A stretch of DNA of 12,359 bases from contig JAPUFN010000217.1 in NCBI GenBank assembly GCA_027293665.1, forward strand, positions 1 to 12,359. The letters are read 5' to 3'. Made by a program: the position numbers and the translations under genes. The stretch comes from Gammaproteobacteria bacterium. GTDB lineage: Bacteria > Pseudomonadota > Gammaproteobacteria > Pseudomonadales > Azotimanducaceae. Position 1 is the first letter of the stretch; every line of letters begins with the position of its first letter. The notes beneath the pieces are model-generated. The model did not search any database. It worked only from the letters and a program-made list of their open reading frames with translations, and was not told the origin of the DNA. Below are positions 6,319 through 12,359 of the stretch, piece by piece.

Positions 6319-6779
6319 GTGATCTGGCCGACATCGACGCTCTGCGAGCTGAATTCCTGAATAAAGACTTCGACGTGCAGACTTTTGTTTTCGAAGCCTC
6401 GCAACTGGCGAGTTACGCATTGGCGTGCGGAGAAACTGCCGCCAGCTACACTGACCCGGAAGATGACGACTTTCAGGCGCCTCCGACATTTCCAACGAGC
6501 CTGCAACCCAAACGCCGCTTACCCGAGGGTTTCCCCAAATTACCCGGCCTGGGGATGGACGCCGGTAAGGCCGTGGCACCAAAGCTACCCATCCGTCCGG
6601 GTGTCGAGTTGACCGGGCGTACCCATCTGCATGACATCTACCGCAAAACCGGACGCTCCGGGCAGATGACGTTCTTCGTTACCCGCATGGAGATCTATGA
6701 TCCCAACGGCACGCAACTTGCCACAGCGGACACCCGCGTGGTCATCCGCGAAAAACCAACGGCGCAGGACGACACGTGA
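6315..6779 (+). CDS. MaoC/FAS1-like dehydratase N-terminal-type subunit
   Basis: The 154-residue product resembles the MaoC_dehydrat_N (FAS1-like dehydratase) hot-dog half. It has FVFEASQLASYALACGET near residues 24-41, the APPTFP turn at 55-60, and a C-terminal ELTGRTHLHDIYRKTGRSG block. Such halves pair with a second hot-dog protein to form an (R)-specific enoyl-CoA hydratase or 3-hydroxyacyl-CoA dehydratase. The position equivalent to the catalytic Asp-x4-His of R-hydratases reads GETAASY, so this half alone is not expected to be catalytic, which is normal for the family. It overlaps the PHP gene by 4 bp and the next MaoC gene by 4 bp (GTGA), pointing to 1:1 production of a heteromeric hydratase. 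Confidence 0.82.
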   Translation: MSDLADIDALRAEFLNKDFDVQTFVFEASQLASYALACGETAASYTDPEDDDFQAPPTFPTSLQPKRRLPEGFPKLPGLGMDAGKAVAPKLPIRPGVELTGRTHLHDIYRKTGRSGQMTFFVTRMEIYDPNGTQLATADTRVVIREKPTAQDDT

Positions 6780-7189
6780 GCGTTACCACCATTAACGATG
6801 TCGAGTTTGGCGAGGAACTGCCGGTCTTCGACCCCGATACGAGCCTTGAGAACGTCATTCGTTTTACCGAAGCAGCCGGTTGGCGCGGGTCTCGATTCAC
6901 CGATCACGCAGCCGCCCGCAAAGAAGGACTGCCGGGTGCGCTGGTGCCAGGCATCATGAGCCAGGGATTCCTCGCCGCCATGATTCACCGCTGGGCACCC
7001 ACAGCAATCATTACCAATGTGGACACCATTTTCAGGGCGCCCGTGATCGTCGATGATGTTTATCACATCAACGGTGTCATCACCGATGTCGATTTAGACG
7101 CCGGTACCGTGGAAGTCGACCTGACGGTGACTAACGAGAAAGCTGAAACCCGCGTGTTCGGTACAGCCGCCGTTCAATTACCGACGTGA
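6776..7189 (+). CDS. MaoC-like hot-dog (de)hydratase subunit
   Basis: The product has 137 residues and starts at GTG 6776, overlapping the preceding gene by GTGA. It is a MaoC hot-dog: FTEAAGWRGSRFTDHAAAR (residues 30-48) followed by KEGLPGALVPGIMSQGFL (49-66). Aligned by eye to R-specific enoyl-CoA hydratases (SGDxNPxHxDxxxA), the catalytic Asp falls on Trp36 and the catalytic His on Phe41; only the later Asp43 is kept. The protein should pair with the upstream MaoC-N-type subunit on acyl-CoA substrates, but whether the pair hydrates a double bond or only binds CoA is uncertain. It converges on the DUF35 gene, with 8 bp between the stop codons and no hairpin between them. Confidence 0.82.
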   Translation: MSVTTINDVEFGEELPVFDPDTSLENVIRFTEAAGWRGSRFTDHAAARKEGLPGALVPGIMSQGFLAAMIHRWAPTAIITNVDTIFRAPVIVDDVYHINGVITDVDLDAGTVEVDLTVTNEKAETRVFGTAAVQLPT

Positions 7190-7197
7190 CCTCCCTT

Positions 7198-7632
7198 CTA
7201 AACGGGTGCTGACACGGGTTTGAACAAGGGAATCGACAGTTCTTCATGAGGCTCCCACTCCACCTCTACCGACTGCCCGATCTCGAGCGTTGCCGGATCG
7301 GCAAGCCCCACCACGTTTGACAGAATTCGCGGACCTTCCTCGAGGTCGATCCAGGCAACCGCGTAAGGCAGTCGCGAGCGGAAAAACGGATGGTAACTCT
7401 GCCTGATCACGCTGAATGTGTAGACCGTGCCCTTGCCAGAAGCCGTGCGCCATTCCAGATTGTTGCCCAGACAGTGCGTGCAGTGGTGGCGGGGATAGAA
7501 CACGATCTCATCGCAATCGCTGCATTGCTGGTAGGACAACTGCTGGTCACGCGTGCGTTTCCAGAATTCCGCGGTATCGGCTTCGGTCAGTTTCGGTAAT
7601 GGTCTCTTTGGCGGTAGCGGAGACTCACTCAT
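7198..7632 (-). CDS. DUF35 Zn-ribbon/OB-fold acyl-CoA-associated protein
   Basis: The 144-residue product has an N-terminal helical segment (TEADTAEFWKRTRDQQL), a rubredoxin-like zinc ribbon with Cys37, Cys40, Cys51 and Cys54 (CSDC ... CTHC), and an OB-fold with GKGTVYTFSVIRQSYHPFF near residues 67-84 and PYAVAWIDLEEGPR near 89-102. DUF35 proteins are obligate partners of thiolase-fold enzymes, including archaeal acetoacetyl-CoA thiolase/HMG-CoA synthase and the steroid aldolase Ltp2. ATG 7632 is chosen because GGGGAG lies 8 bases upstream; the frame runs on to 7746 but only inside the thiolase gene. The ATG follows the thiolase stop after one base (TGAGATG), so the two are coupled and expected to form a complex. 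Confidence 0.9.
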   Translation of the reverse strand: MSESPLPPKRPLPKLTEADTAEFWKRTRDQQLSYQQCSDCDEIVFYPRHHCTHCLGNNLEWRTASGKGTVYTFSVIRQSYHPFFRSRLPYAVAWIDLEEGPRILSNVVGLADPATLEIGQSVEVEWEPHEELSIPLFKPVSAPV

Positions 7633-7633
7633 C

Positions 7634-8827
7634 TCAGTCTCTCCCCAATATGACACTTCCGGCACAATGCCGGGAGCCCAGCATGCCGCCATTGCCGTGA
7701 GCGATCGCAAGTCTTGCACCTGACACCTGTGAGCAGGATTCACCACGCAACTGGCGAACTGCTTCGATCAGCAGAAAGATTCCACGCATTCCCGGGTGGT
7801 TCGACGACAATCCACCACCGTCAGTGTTGAGTGCGGGGCCGTCCTGCGGACGATCAAAACGCAGCCTGCCACCTTCCACCCAGGCCCCACCCTCGCCTTT
7901 GCCGCAAAATCCGAGATCCTCGAGCAACGCAAGTACAGTAATACTGAAAGAGTCATAGATCATGGCAATGTCGATTTCCGCCGGTGCGACACCTGCTTCG
8001 GCAAACGCTGAGGGCCCGGATTGAGCGGCGGCACTGGTTGTGATATCGCCACCATTCTCGGTGTATTTCGTCGCCTCGCCGCTACCAAGTATCCAGACGG
8101 GCGTATTTCGGCAGTCTCGTGCTACATCGGCGGCCGCGATCACGACTGCGCCGCCACCGTCGGAAATCATGCAGCACTCGAGCAGATGCAGAGGATCGGC
8201 GATCATGCGGGAGTTCACGACATCATCGAGGGTCGTTTCCCGGATATCGAGAAATTCGAGATCTTCCATGGCTTTCACAGCTTGCGGATTGCGCATCGCG
8301 TGCGCCCGGGTGGCGGTTGATATTTCCGCAAGCTGCCGCGAAGTCGTTCCGTATTCATGCATATGCCGCCTGGCAACCATCGCGTAGTTGGCAACGAGCG
8401 TCATGCCGCTGAAAGATTCCATATTGTCTGCGGGGTGGGCACCACCGCCGCGGCCGCCCACGCCAATGGCCTGGGCATTGCTGTGAGCGGTCGATCCATA
8501 AGTCAGGAGCGCCACGCGCGCTTTGCCCGCTGCGATATCGCGTCGGGCATGCGCTGCGTGATACTCGTAGGAACTGCCACCCACGCTGGTGGTGTCGATC
8601 ACATTTGGTTTCAGCCCAAAATACTCAGCGATGTTCAGACCCGCCATGCCACCGCCTTCACCGGCATCGTAGATGGCATCGACGTCCTGCCAGCCGAGAC
8701 CAGCATCTGCGAGGGCCTGTGCTGCGCTCGCTGCTTTGATCTGCAGCGGGCTGACAAGCCCCGCCACATCGCGCGACGGATACTCATGAATACCGACGAT
8801 CGCAGCGTCTCTGGCCTGCGCGCTCAT
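7634..8827 (-). CDS. Thiolase-fold protein lacking the catalytic cysteines (SCP-x/Ltp2-like, DUF35 partner)
   Basis: The 397-residue product has the thiolase fold of the SCP-x/lipid-transfer group: N-terminal AAIVGIHEYPSRD (8-20), TTSVGGSSYEYHAAHA (79-94), MISDGGGAVVI (220-230), IYDSFSITVLALLEDLGF (290-307), NTDGGGLSSNHPGMRG (334-349) and AIAHGNGGMLGSRH (375-387). In true thiolases the second block carries the nucleophilic Cys; here the aligned residue is Ser81. The C-terminal base Cys is also absent (AHGNGG). The oxyanion-hole His is kept (His344 in NHPG). With its DUF35 partner it resembles Ltp2-type retro-aldolases, but Ltp2 replaces that His by Tyr, so the reaction is open: C-C cleavage of a beta-hydroxyacyl-CoA is my best inference. 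The ATG has a GAGGGGAAG ribosome site. Confidence 0.88.
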   Translation of the reverse strand: MSAQARDAAIVGIHEYPSRDVAGLVSPLQIKAASAAQALADAGLGWQDVDAIYDAGEGGGMAGLNIAEYFGLKPNVIDTTSVGGSSYEYHAAHARRDIAAGKARVALLTYGSTAHSNAQAIGVGGRGGGAHPADNMESFSGMTLVANYAMVARRHMHEYGTTSRQLAEISTATRAHAMRNPQAVKAMEDLEFLDIRETTLDDVVNSRMIADPLHLLECCMISDGGGAVVIAAADVARDCRNTPVWILGSGEATKYTENGGDITTSAAAQSGPSAFAEAGVAPAEIDIAMIYDSFSITVLALLEDLGFCGKGEGGAWVEGGRLRFDRPQDGPALNTDGGGLSSNHPGMRGIFLLIEAVRQLRGESCSQVSGARLAIAHGNGGMLGSRHCAGSVILGRD

Positions 8828-8856
8828 GCCTTCCCCTCGTCTATCTGTGATCTACA

Positions 8857-8885
8857 AGTCTAAGGTGAAAGGTGCAGGCGTCCAA
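8857..8885 (-). promoter_or_regulatory. Weak promoter candidate for the thiolase-DUF35 unit
   Basis: Read leftward, TTGGAC (8880-8885) and TAGACT (8857-8862) are 17 bp apart and 30 bp upstream of the thiolase ATG. The match to consensus is only 3/6 and 4/6. Nothing stronger is seen in the 161-bp divergent gap 8828-8988. Confidence 0.25.
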
Positions 8886-8988
8886 GGTAGGCTGGGCATA
8901 GAATCGTCGACACCGGTCAGTCTGAATTGCCGTCACATCCCCTCCCCGGCAGATAGGCAGACAGACGCATGAAAAGGACATTGGGCAC

Positions 8989-9891
8989 ATGATCGAAAAA
9001 ATTCCCTTCGGCAACACCGGCCATGAATCTTCACGGACTATTTTCGGGGCTGCAGCCCTCGGCGCGATGAGTCAGGATCGCGCTGATCGCGTGCTCGAGC
9101 TGCTCTTTGAGCACGGTATAAATCACATAGACACCGCGGCAACCTATGGCGAATCAGAGCTCAGGCTTGCCCCCTGGTTGCGCGAGCACCGGGATAAATT
9201 TTTCCTCGCAACGAAAACCGGACAGCGCAAGGGCGAGGACGCCCGCGCCGAACTCGAACTATCGCTCACGCGGCTCGGCGTGGATCAGGTCGACATGATT
9301 CAGATGCACAATCTGACGGATGAACCTGGCTGGGAGACTGCAATGGGCCCGGCAGGCGCATTGCAGGCGCTGGTCGCTGCGCGCGACGAAGGACTCGTCC
9401 GGTTCATTGGCGTAACAGGTCATGGGACCTATGCGGCAGCCATGCACCTGCGCAGCCTGGAAGCATTTCCCTTTGATTCAGTGCTCGTGCCGTACAACTT
9501 CTCGATGCGCCAGAACCCCGAATTCGCCACGGATCTGGAAGCTCTGATCGAGGTCTGTCAGGCAAGGCAGGTCGCCATTCAGACCATAAAAGCTGTCGCC
9601 CGGCGGCGCTGGGTAGACGACGACGCTGAGCGCAGGTTCAGCTGGTACAAACCGATTACCGACAAAGAACCCCTGAAGCGCGCAGTCGACTACGTGCTGG
9701 CCAGACCCGGGCTATTCCTCAATACCACGAGTGACGCAACGTTGCTGGAAGCTATCTTCGCCGCGGCGAGTGCGGACGTCGTGGCACCAAGCGATTCGCA
9801 GATGGCGCAGGACAGTGCGGATCTCGGTATCGAGCCACTGTTCATTCGCGATCAGACCGATGAGGTACGAATCAGTGACAGCGCAGGCTAG
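8989..9891 (+). CDS. Aldo/keto reductase
   Basis: The product has 300 residues, the size of a single aldo/keto reductase barrel. The catalytic tetrad is visible as Asp48 and Tyr53 (DTAATYGESE), Lys76 (FFLATKTGQR) and His107 (MIQMHN). It should reduce an aldehyde or ketone, or act as a dehydrogenase, with NAD(P)H in the cytoplasm. It lacks the cysteine-rich tail seen in the other aldo/keto reductase at the left edge. ATG 8989 starts at the canonical IPFGNTG strand; AAAAGGA lies about 10 bases upstream. It diverges from the thiolase gene across 161 bp and converges on the WYL regulator with 13 bp between stop codons. Substrate unknown. Confidence 0.9.
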   Translation: MIEKIPFGNTGHESSRTIFGAAALGAMSQDRADRVLELLFEHGINHIDTAATYGESELRLAPWLREHRDKFFLATKTGQRKGEDARAELELSLTRLGVDQVDMIQMHNLTDEPGWETAMGPAGALQALVAARDEGLVRFIGVTGHGTYAAAMHLRSLEAFPFDSVLVPYNFSMRQNPEFATDLEALIEVCQARQVAIQTIKAVARRRWVDDDAERRFSWYKPITDKEPLKRAVDYVLARPGLFLNTTSDATLLEAIFAAASADVVAPSDSQMAQDSADLGIEPLFIRDQTDEVRISDSAG

Positions 9892-9898
9892 CAGCCTG
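9884..9898. terminator. Short hairpin at the aldo/keto reductase stop
   Basis: CAGGCT (9884-9889) and AGCCTG (9893-9898) form a 6-bp stem overlapping the TAG stop and followed by TTGTGTT. It is a weak terminator candidate between convergent genes. Confidence 0.35.
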
Positions 9899-9904
9899 TT
9901 GTGT

Positions 9905-10603
9905 TCACGATTTGCCAGCGGATCGTTCAAGTGAAACTGCGTTGAAGTAGTCCTCCAGACGCTTACCCGGTTCGTCGGGATACTCCGAATTGAGCACGTT
10001 CGCACCATTGATGCGGTCGATGCGAAAGTTGCGGAACGCCTGGCGCAGCTCACACCAGGCACCCAGCGTCCAACTCTTACCCCAATAGGCTAAAGTGAGC
10101 GGCCAGACGATTCGTTCAGTCGCCTGATCCGCGGCATCGCGATAATCGAGGAACACGCGCATGCGCCGATTGATCGAATCACGCACTTCACCAAGCATCT
10201 GGCTGGTTTGTTCCGACATCCGCGTATCCGGCACGATGAGTCGCTGTGAATTCAGTGCCGGTCGCAGGCGGGGCGGCAACACCGCATCGATTTTGGCGAT
10301 GATCCGGTCGGCCGCCTGTGCCATATGCGAATCACCCCAGGTTTTAGCAACCTCCGCACCGAAGACGAGTGACTGCAGTTCCTCTTCGTCGAACATCAGT
10401 GGCGGCACCTGGTAGCCGCGGCGCAGGATGTAACCCACACCGGCCTCCCCATCGACGGGAATACCGGAGCCCATGAGATCCTGAATATCCCGATAAATGG
10501 TGCGCTCGGATACTTCGAGCTGTTCGGCGAGGGTTCGCGCCGTGACCACGCGGCCACGGCCGAGCATGAGCACGATCTGGAAGAGTCTGTCGGCGGGTCT
10601 CAT
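9905..10603 (-). CDS. YafY-like HTH/WYL-domain transcriptional regulator
   Basis: The 232-residue product has an N-terminal winged helix (residues about 1-65, with VTARTLAEQLEVSERTIYRD as the HTH) and the YILRRGYQVPPLMFDEEE linker typical of YafY regulators. A C-terminal WYL-type domain follows, whose core reads YWGKSWTLGAWCELRQ, then FRNFRIDRI. WYL domains sense ligands or nucleic acid and control nearby genes. ATG 10603 begins with the conserved RPADRLFQIV helix, supporting the start. About 41 bp upstream lies a perfect inverted repeat (10644-10667), a likely autoregulatory operator. Targets may include the 53-codon ORF on the other strand. It converges on the aldo/keto reductase, so a regulatory link to that gene is possible but not shown. 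Confidence 0.9.
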   Translation of the reverse strand: MRPADRLFQIVLMLGRGRVVTARTLAEQLEVSERTIYRDIQDLMGSGIPVDGEAGVGYILRRGYQVPPLMFDEEELQSLVFGAEVAKTWGDSHMAQAADRIIAKIDAVLPPRLRPALNSQRLIVPDTRMSEQTSQMLGEVRDSINRRMRVFLDYRDAADQATERIVWPLTLAYWGKSWTLGAWCELRQAFRNFRIDRINGANVLNSEYPDEPGKRLEDYFNAVSLERSAGKS

Positions 10604-10643
10604 GCCGCGGATAGTAGCAGTCTTGGTGCCATAAAACGCACCA

Positions 10644-10667
10644 CTACTGACATAGCCCTGTCAGTAG
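10644..10667. promoter_or_regulatory. Perfect 9+9 inverted repeat, candidate WYL-regulator operator
   Basis: CTACTGACA (10644-10652) and TGTCAGTAG (10659-10667) flank TAGCCC. It lies 41-64 bp upstream of the regulator start on the opposite strand, a typical place for an autoregulatory site. Confidence 0.65.
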
Positions 10668-10710
10668 CAAGCAAAAAACAACGGTTTATCTGATTCCATA
10701 CTGCCACAAC

Positions 10711-10735
10711 GGTGTCAGTAGGTGTCAGCTATAGT
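10711..10735 (+). promoter_or_regulatory. Tandem TGTCAG repeats abutting a -10-like TATAGT
   Basis: GGTGTCAGTA (10711-10720) and GGTGTCAGCT (10721-10730) are 10-bp direct repeats, so both sites face the same side of the helix. TATAGT at 10730-10735 resembles a -10 box; no good -35 precedes it. The repeats share TGTCAG(TA) with the inverted repeat at 10644-10667, so the same regulator may act here. Confidence 0.5.
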
Positions 10736-10777
10736 GGCACTCGTTGCAATGCGGTTAGACCTAACGGAGAAAGTCCC

Positions 10778-10939
10778 ATGCACTGTTCCTGTGCCATCGA
10801 AAGAAACCCAATGCACACCCAGAGTATCGTTGAACAGTCGCCACAAGCGCGCATCTGCATGCAGCAGATCCTGCAACCCTGGTTACGCTTCTATCGCCTG
10901 CGCCAGATCAGCCGATCCAGAATCGCCCGCGGCAGATAG
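10778..10939 (+). CDS. Small basic protein, 53 residues, function unknown
   Basis: ATG 10778 to TAG 10937-10939 encodes 53 residues, with ACGGAGAA upstream as ribosome site at good spacing. The N terminus is Cys-containing (MHCSCAIERN). The C-terminal part is basic (WLRFYRLRQISRSRIARGR) and faintly recalls the arginine-rich start of DUF1127/YjiS-like proteins, but is cut short. The stop codon lies in the first copy of the repeat at 10936, so a longer ancestral ORF may have been truncated by the repeat. A -10-like TATAGT flanked by TGTCAG repeats lies 43-48 bp upstream, suggesting regulated expression. A second frame is also open here, so coding is not certain. No function can be assigned. Confidence 0.4.
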   Translation: MHCSCAIERNPMHTQSIVEQSPQARICMQQILQPWLRFYRLRQISRSRIARGR

Positions 10940-11030
10940 TACCGGGTATTAGCCATTACAGTAGATAGTGCCGGGCATTAGCCTTTAGCCTTTTCAAGCG
11001 AAAAGGCTAAAGGCTAATGCCCGGTACTAT
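10936..11030. repeat. Repeat cluster with a 31-bp near-perfect hairpin
   Basis: The arms 10965-10995 and 11000-11030 pair at 30 of 31 positions around the loop AAGC; the exception is a G/T pair. Each arm begins or ends with a 19-bp element, ATAGTGCCGGGCATTAGCC at 10965-10983. A third copy, with two changes, lies at 10936-10954 in direct orientation, 29 bp upstream. Inside the arms TTAGCCT is repeated in tandem. No clear U-tract follows. The element fills the space between the 53-codon ORF and the aldehyde dehydrogenase stop, which are tail to tail. It could be a REP/MITE-like mobile repeat or a double-sided terminator. Confidence 0.85.
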
Positions 11031-11040
11031 TGCTCCGTAG

Positions 11041-12359
11041 CTAGCCGGCGGCGTTGATTCCCAGCAGGGCTTTGGTCTCCAGGAACTCTTCAAGACCCCA
11101 CTTGCTGAATTCACGACCGTTGCCAGACTGCTTGTAGCCACCAAAAGGTGCTCCCGGATCGACACCGGCACCGTTGAGGTGAACGTTCCCCGCGCGGATA
11201 CGACGGCCAATCGCGGCCGCATGTTCCAGATCGCCGGAGCTTACGTATGCCGCCAATCCATAAACGGTGTCATTGGCAATTTTCACTGCATCATCTTCAT
11301 CTTTGTACGGAATCAGCGACAGCACGGGACCAAAAATTTCTTCCTGGGCAATCGTCATTTCGTTGCTGACATCTGAAAATATCGTCGGCTTGACAAAATA
11401 ACCGACGTTGAGCCCGTCTGGCCGGCCAACGCCGCCCGTTTCAAGCTTCGCGCCCTCGTCGATGCCCTTCTGAATCAGCGCCTGAACTTTGTCGAACTGA
11501 ACCTGTGAAACCAACGGTCCAATCTGGGTGTCGCTGTCACTCGGATCGCCCACTTTTATCTGCTCAGCCGTTGCTTTGGCAATCGCTGCTGCCTCTTCCA
11601 TCCGGCCCTCAGGGACCAGCATGCGCGTTGGCGCGTTACACGACTGACCAGTGTTCAGGCAAACACCAAATGTGTCGCGAGCGATGATTTCCGGAAAGTT
11701 TGCATCGTCCAGAATGATATTCGGCGATTTGCCACCAAGTTCCTGGGCCACACGTTTGACCGTGATTGCCGCTTCCTGAGCCACCGAGATGCCCGCTCTG
11801 GTCGAGCCGGTGAACGACATCATGTCAATGTCGGGATGGGATGACATGGCAACACCCACTGTCGGACCATCGCCATTCACCAGGTTGAAAACCCCCGGAG
11901 GCGTGCCTGCTGCATCCATGACTTCGGCGAAGAGAATGGCGTTCAAAGGAGCAATTTCTGTCGGCTTGAGAACCATCGTGCAACCGGCCGCAATCGCCGG
12001 GCCTACTTTTGCAGCAATTTGGTTGAGCGGCCAGTTCCACGGCGTGATCAATCCACACACTCCAATCGGCTCGCGCACAATACGCGCAGTACCTACATCT
12101 TCTTCAAACGGGAAATTTTTCAGCGAATTAAGCGCAAACATCAGATGTCCAAGTCCCGCTGGCGCCTGGGCAGCATTCGCAAGGCTTACCGGTGCGCCCA
12201 TTTCCTGGGAAACCGTTGCTGCTATCTCGCCCATCTTGTCTTTGTAACACTCGATGATCCGCTCGAGCAGTGCTGCTCTGTCTTCAACACTTGTCTGGGA
12301 AAATGTCTCGAAAGCAGTCTTCGCTGCAGCGACCGCTTTATCGAGATCCGCCTTGCCAC
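11041..12359 (-). CDS. Aldehyde dehydrogenase, NAD(P)-dependent (5' end outside window)
   Basis: The frame is open from the TAG at 11041-11043 to the right edge, giving 438 residues; the first complete codon is at 12357. The upstream in-frame residues (GKADLDKAVAAAKTAFETFS) are typical ALDH, so the Met at 12234 is internal and the true start lies beyond the window, probably 30-40 residues further. Motifs are LITPWNWPLNQIAAKVGPA, VLKPTE, FTGSTRAG (cofactor binding), QELGGKSPN with the catalytic Glu, LNTGQSC with the nucleophilic Cys, and EEIFGPVLSLIPY. It oxidises an aldehyde to the acid with NAD(P)+; the substrate is unknown. It ends 10 bp from the long hairpin, which may terminate it. Confidence 0.95.
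   Translation of the reverse strand, partial: GKADLDKAVAAAKTAFETFSQTSVEDRAALLERIIECYKDKMGEIAATVSQEMGAPVSLANAAQAPAGLGHLMFALNSLKNFPFEEDVGTARIVREPIGVCGLITPWNWPLNQIAAKVGPAIAAGCTMVLKPTEIAPLNAILFAEVMDAAGTPPGVFNLVNGDGPTVGVAMSSHPDIDMMSFTGSTRAGISVAQEAAITVKRVAQELGGKSPNIILDDANFPEIIARDTFGVCLNTGQSCNAPTRMLVPEGRMEEAAAIAKATAEQIKVGDPSDSDTQIGPLVSQVQFDKVQALIQKGIDEGAKLETGGVGRPDGLNVGYFVKPTIFSDVSNEMTIAQEEIFGPVLSLIPYKDEDDAVKIANDTVYGLAAYVSSGDLEHAAAIGRRIRAGNVHLNGAGVDPGAPFGGYKQSGNGREFSKWGLEEFLETKALLGINAAG

Noticed and set aside
5848..6582. 244-codon open frame on the - strand opposite the PHP and MaoC_N genes
   Set aside because: It is a shadow frame spanning two real genes whose motifs and stop/start overlaps are clear; its own product shows no family.
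7190..7197. Terminator between the MaoC and DUF35 genes
   Set aside because: The gap is 8 bp and shows no inverted repeat, so transcripts probably run into each other.
7633..7746. N-terminal extension of the DUF35 protein
   Set aside because: It lies within the thiolase coding region in another frame; ATG 7632 has a good Shine-Dalgarno and the extension is not DUF35-like.
10936..11030. CRISPR array or integron attC site
   Set aside because: There are only three copies of one 19-bp element, one inverted, with no regular spacers, no cas gene, no integrase and no gene-cassette pattern.
12235..12359. Start of the aldehyde dehydrogenase at the Met at 12234
   Set aside because: The frame stays open to the window edge with typical ALDH residues, so the gene is simply cut by the window.

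Overview
The window reads as a chromosomal segment of a proteobacterium. The GC-rich coding sequence, GAGG-type ribosome binding sites, tightly overlapping genes and marine or steroid-degrader-like CoA catabolic genes make a gammaproteobacterium my best guess, but the sequence does not prove it. I see no rRNA, tRNA, CRISPR array or insertion sequence. Fourteen larger protein genes are supported; those at the left and right ends are cut by the window edges. Two further small genes are proposed.

Positions 1-3124 (+ strand) carry the C-terminal end of an aldo/keto reductase with cysteine-rich Fe-S motifs, followed by larC, larB and larE. These three genes make the nickel-pincer (NPN) cofactor of lactate racemase and related enzymes. 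LarB carboxylates and hydrolyses nicotinic acid adenine dinucleotide, LarE supplies sulfur from its own cysteine, and LarC inserts nickel with CTP. No larA-type apoenzyme is in view.

Positions 3125-3419 hold a compact unit: an AT-rich palindrome, a near-consensus sigma-70 promoter, a Shine-Dalgarno in a hairpin loop, a 29-codon hydrophobic ORF and a 12-bp terminator-like hairpin.

Positions 3420-8827 form an acyl-CoA / small-molecule catabolic region in three transcription units. Leftward: 2Fe-2S ferredoxin, amidohydrolase-2 family protein, hot-dog thioesterase. Rightward, from a 64-bp divergent gap: PHP-domain phosphoesterase, FAS1/MaoC-N-type hydratase subunit and MaoC-type subunit, all overlapping by 4 bp. 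Leftward again, meeting that unit tail to tail with 8 bp between stops: a thiolase-fold protein and its DUF35 partner. The pairing of two MaoC-type half-hydratases with a cysteine-less thiolase-fold protein and a DUF35 protein resembles the hydratase/retro-aldolase module (ChsH1-ChsH2-Ltp2) of steroid side-chain degradation, here with the ChsH2-like parts split into separate genes.

Positions 8989-10603 hold a second, ordinary aldo/keto reductase (+) convergent with a YafY-like HTH/WYL regulator (-). Upstream of the regulator are a perfect 9+9 inverted repeat and two direct repeats sharing TGTCAG, next to a -10-like TATAGT that may drive a 53-codon ORF. That ORF ends in a repeat cluster whose main part is a 31-bp, almost perfect hairpin (10965-11030). 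An NAD(P)-dependent aldehyde dehydrogenase (-), cut by the right edge, fills 11041-12359.
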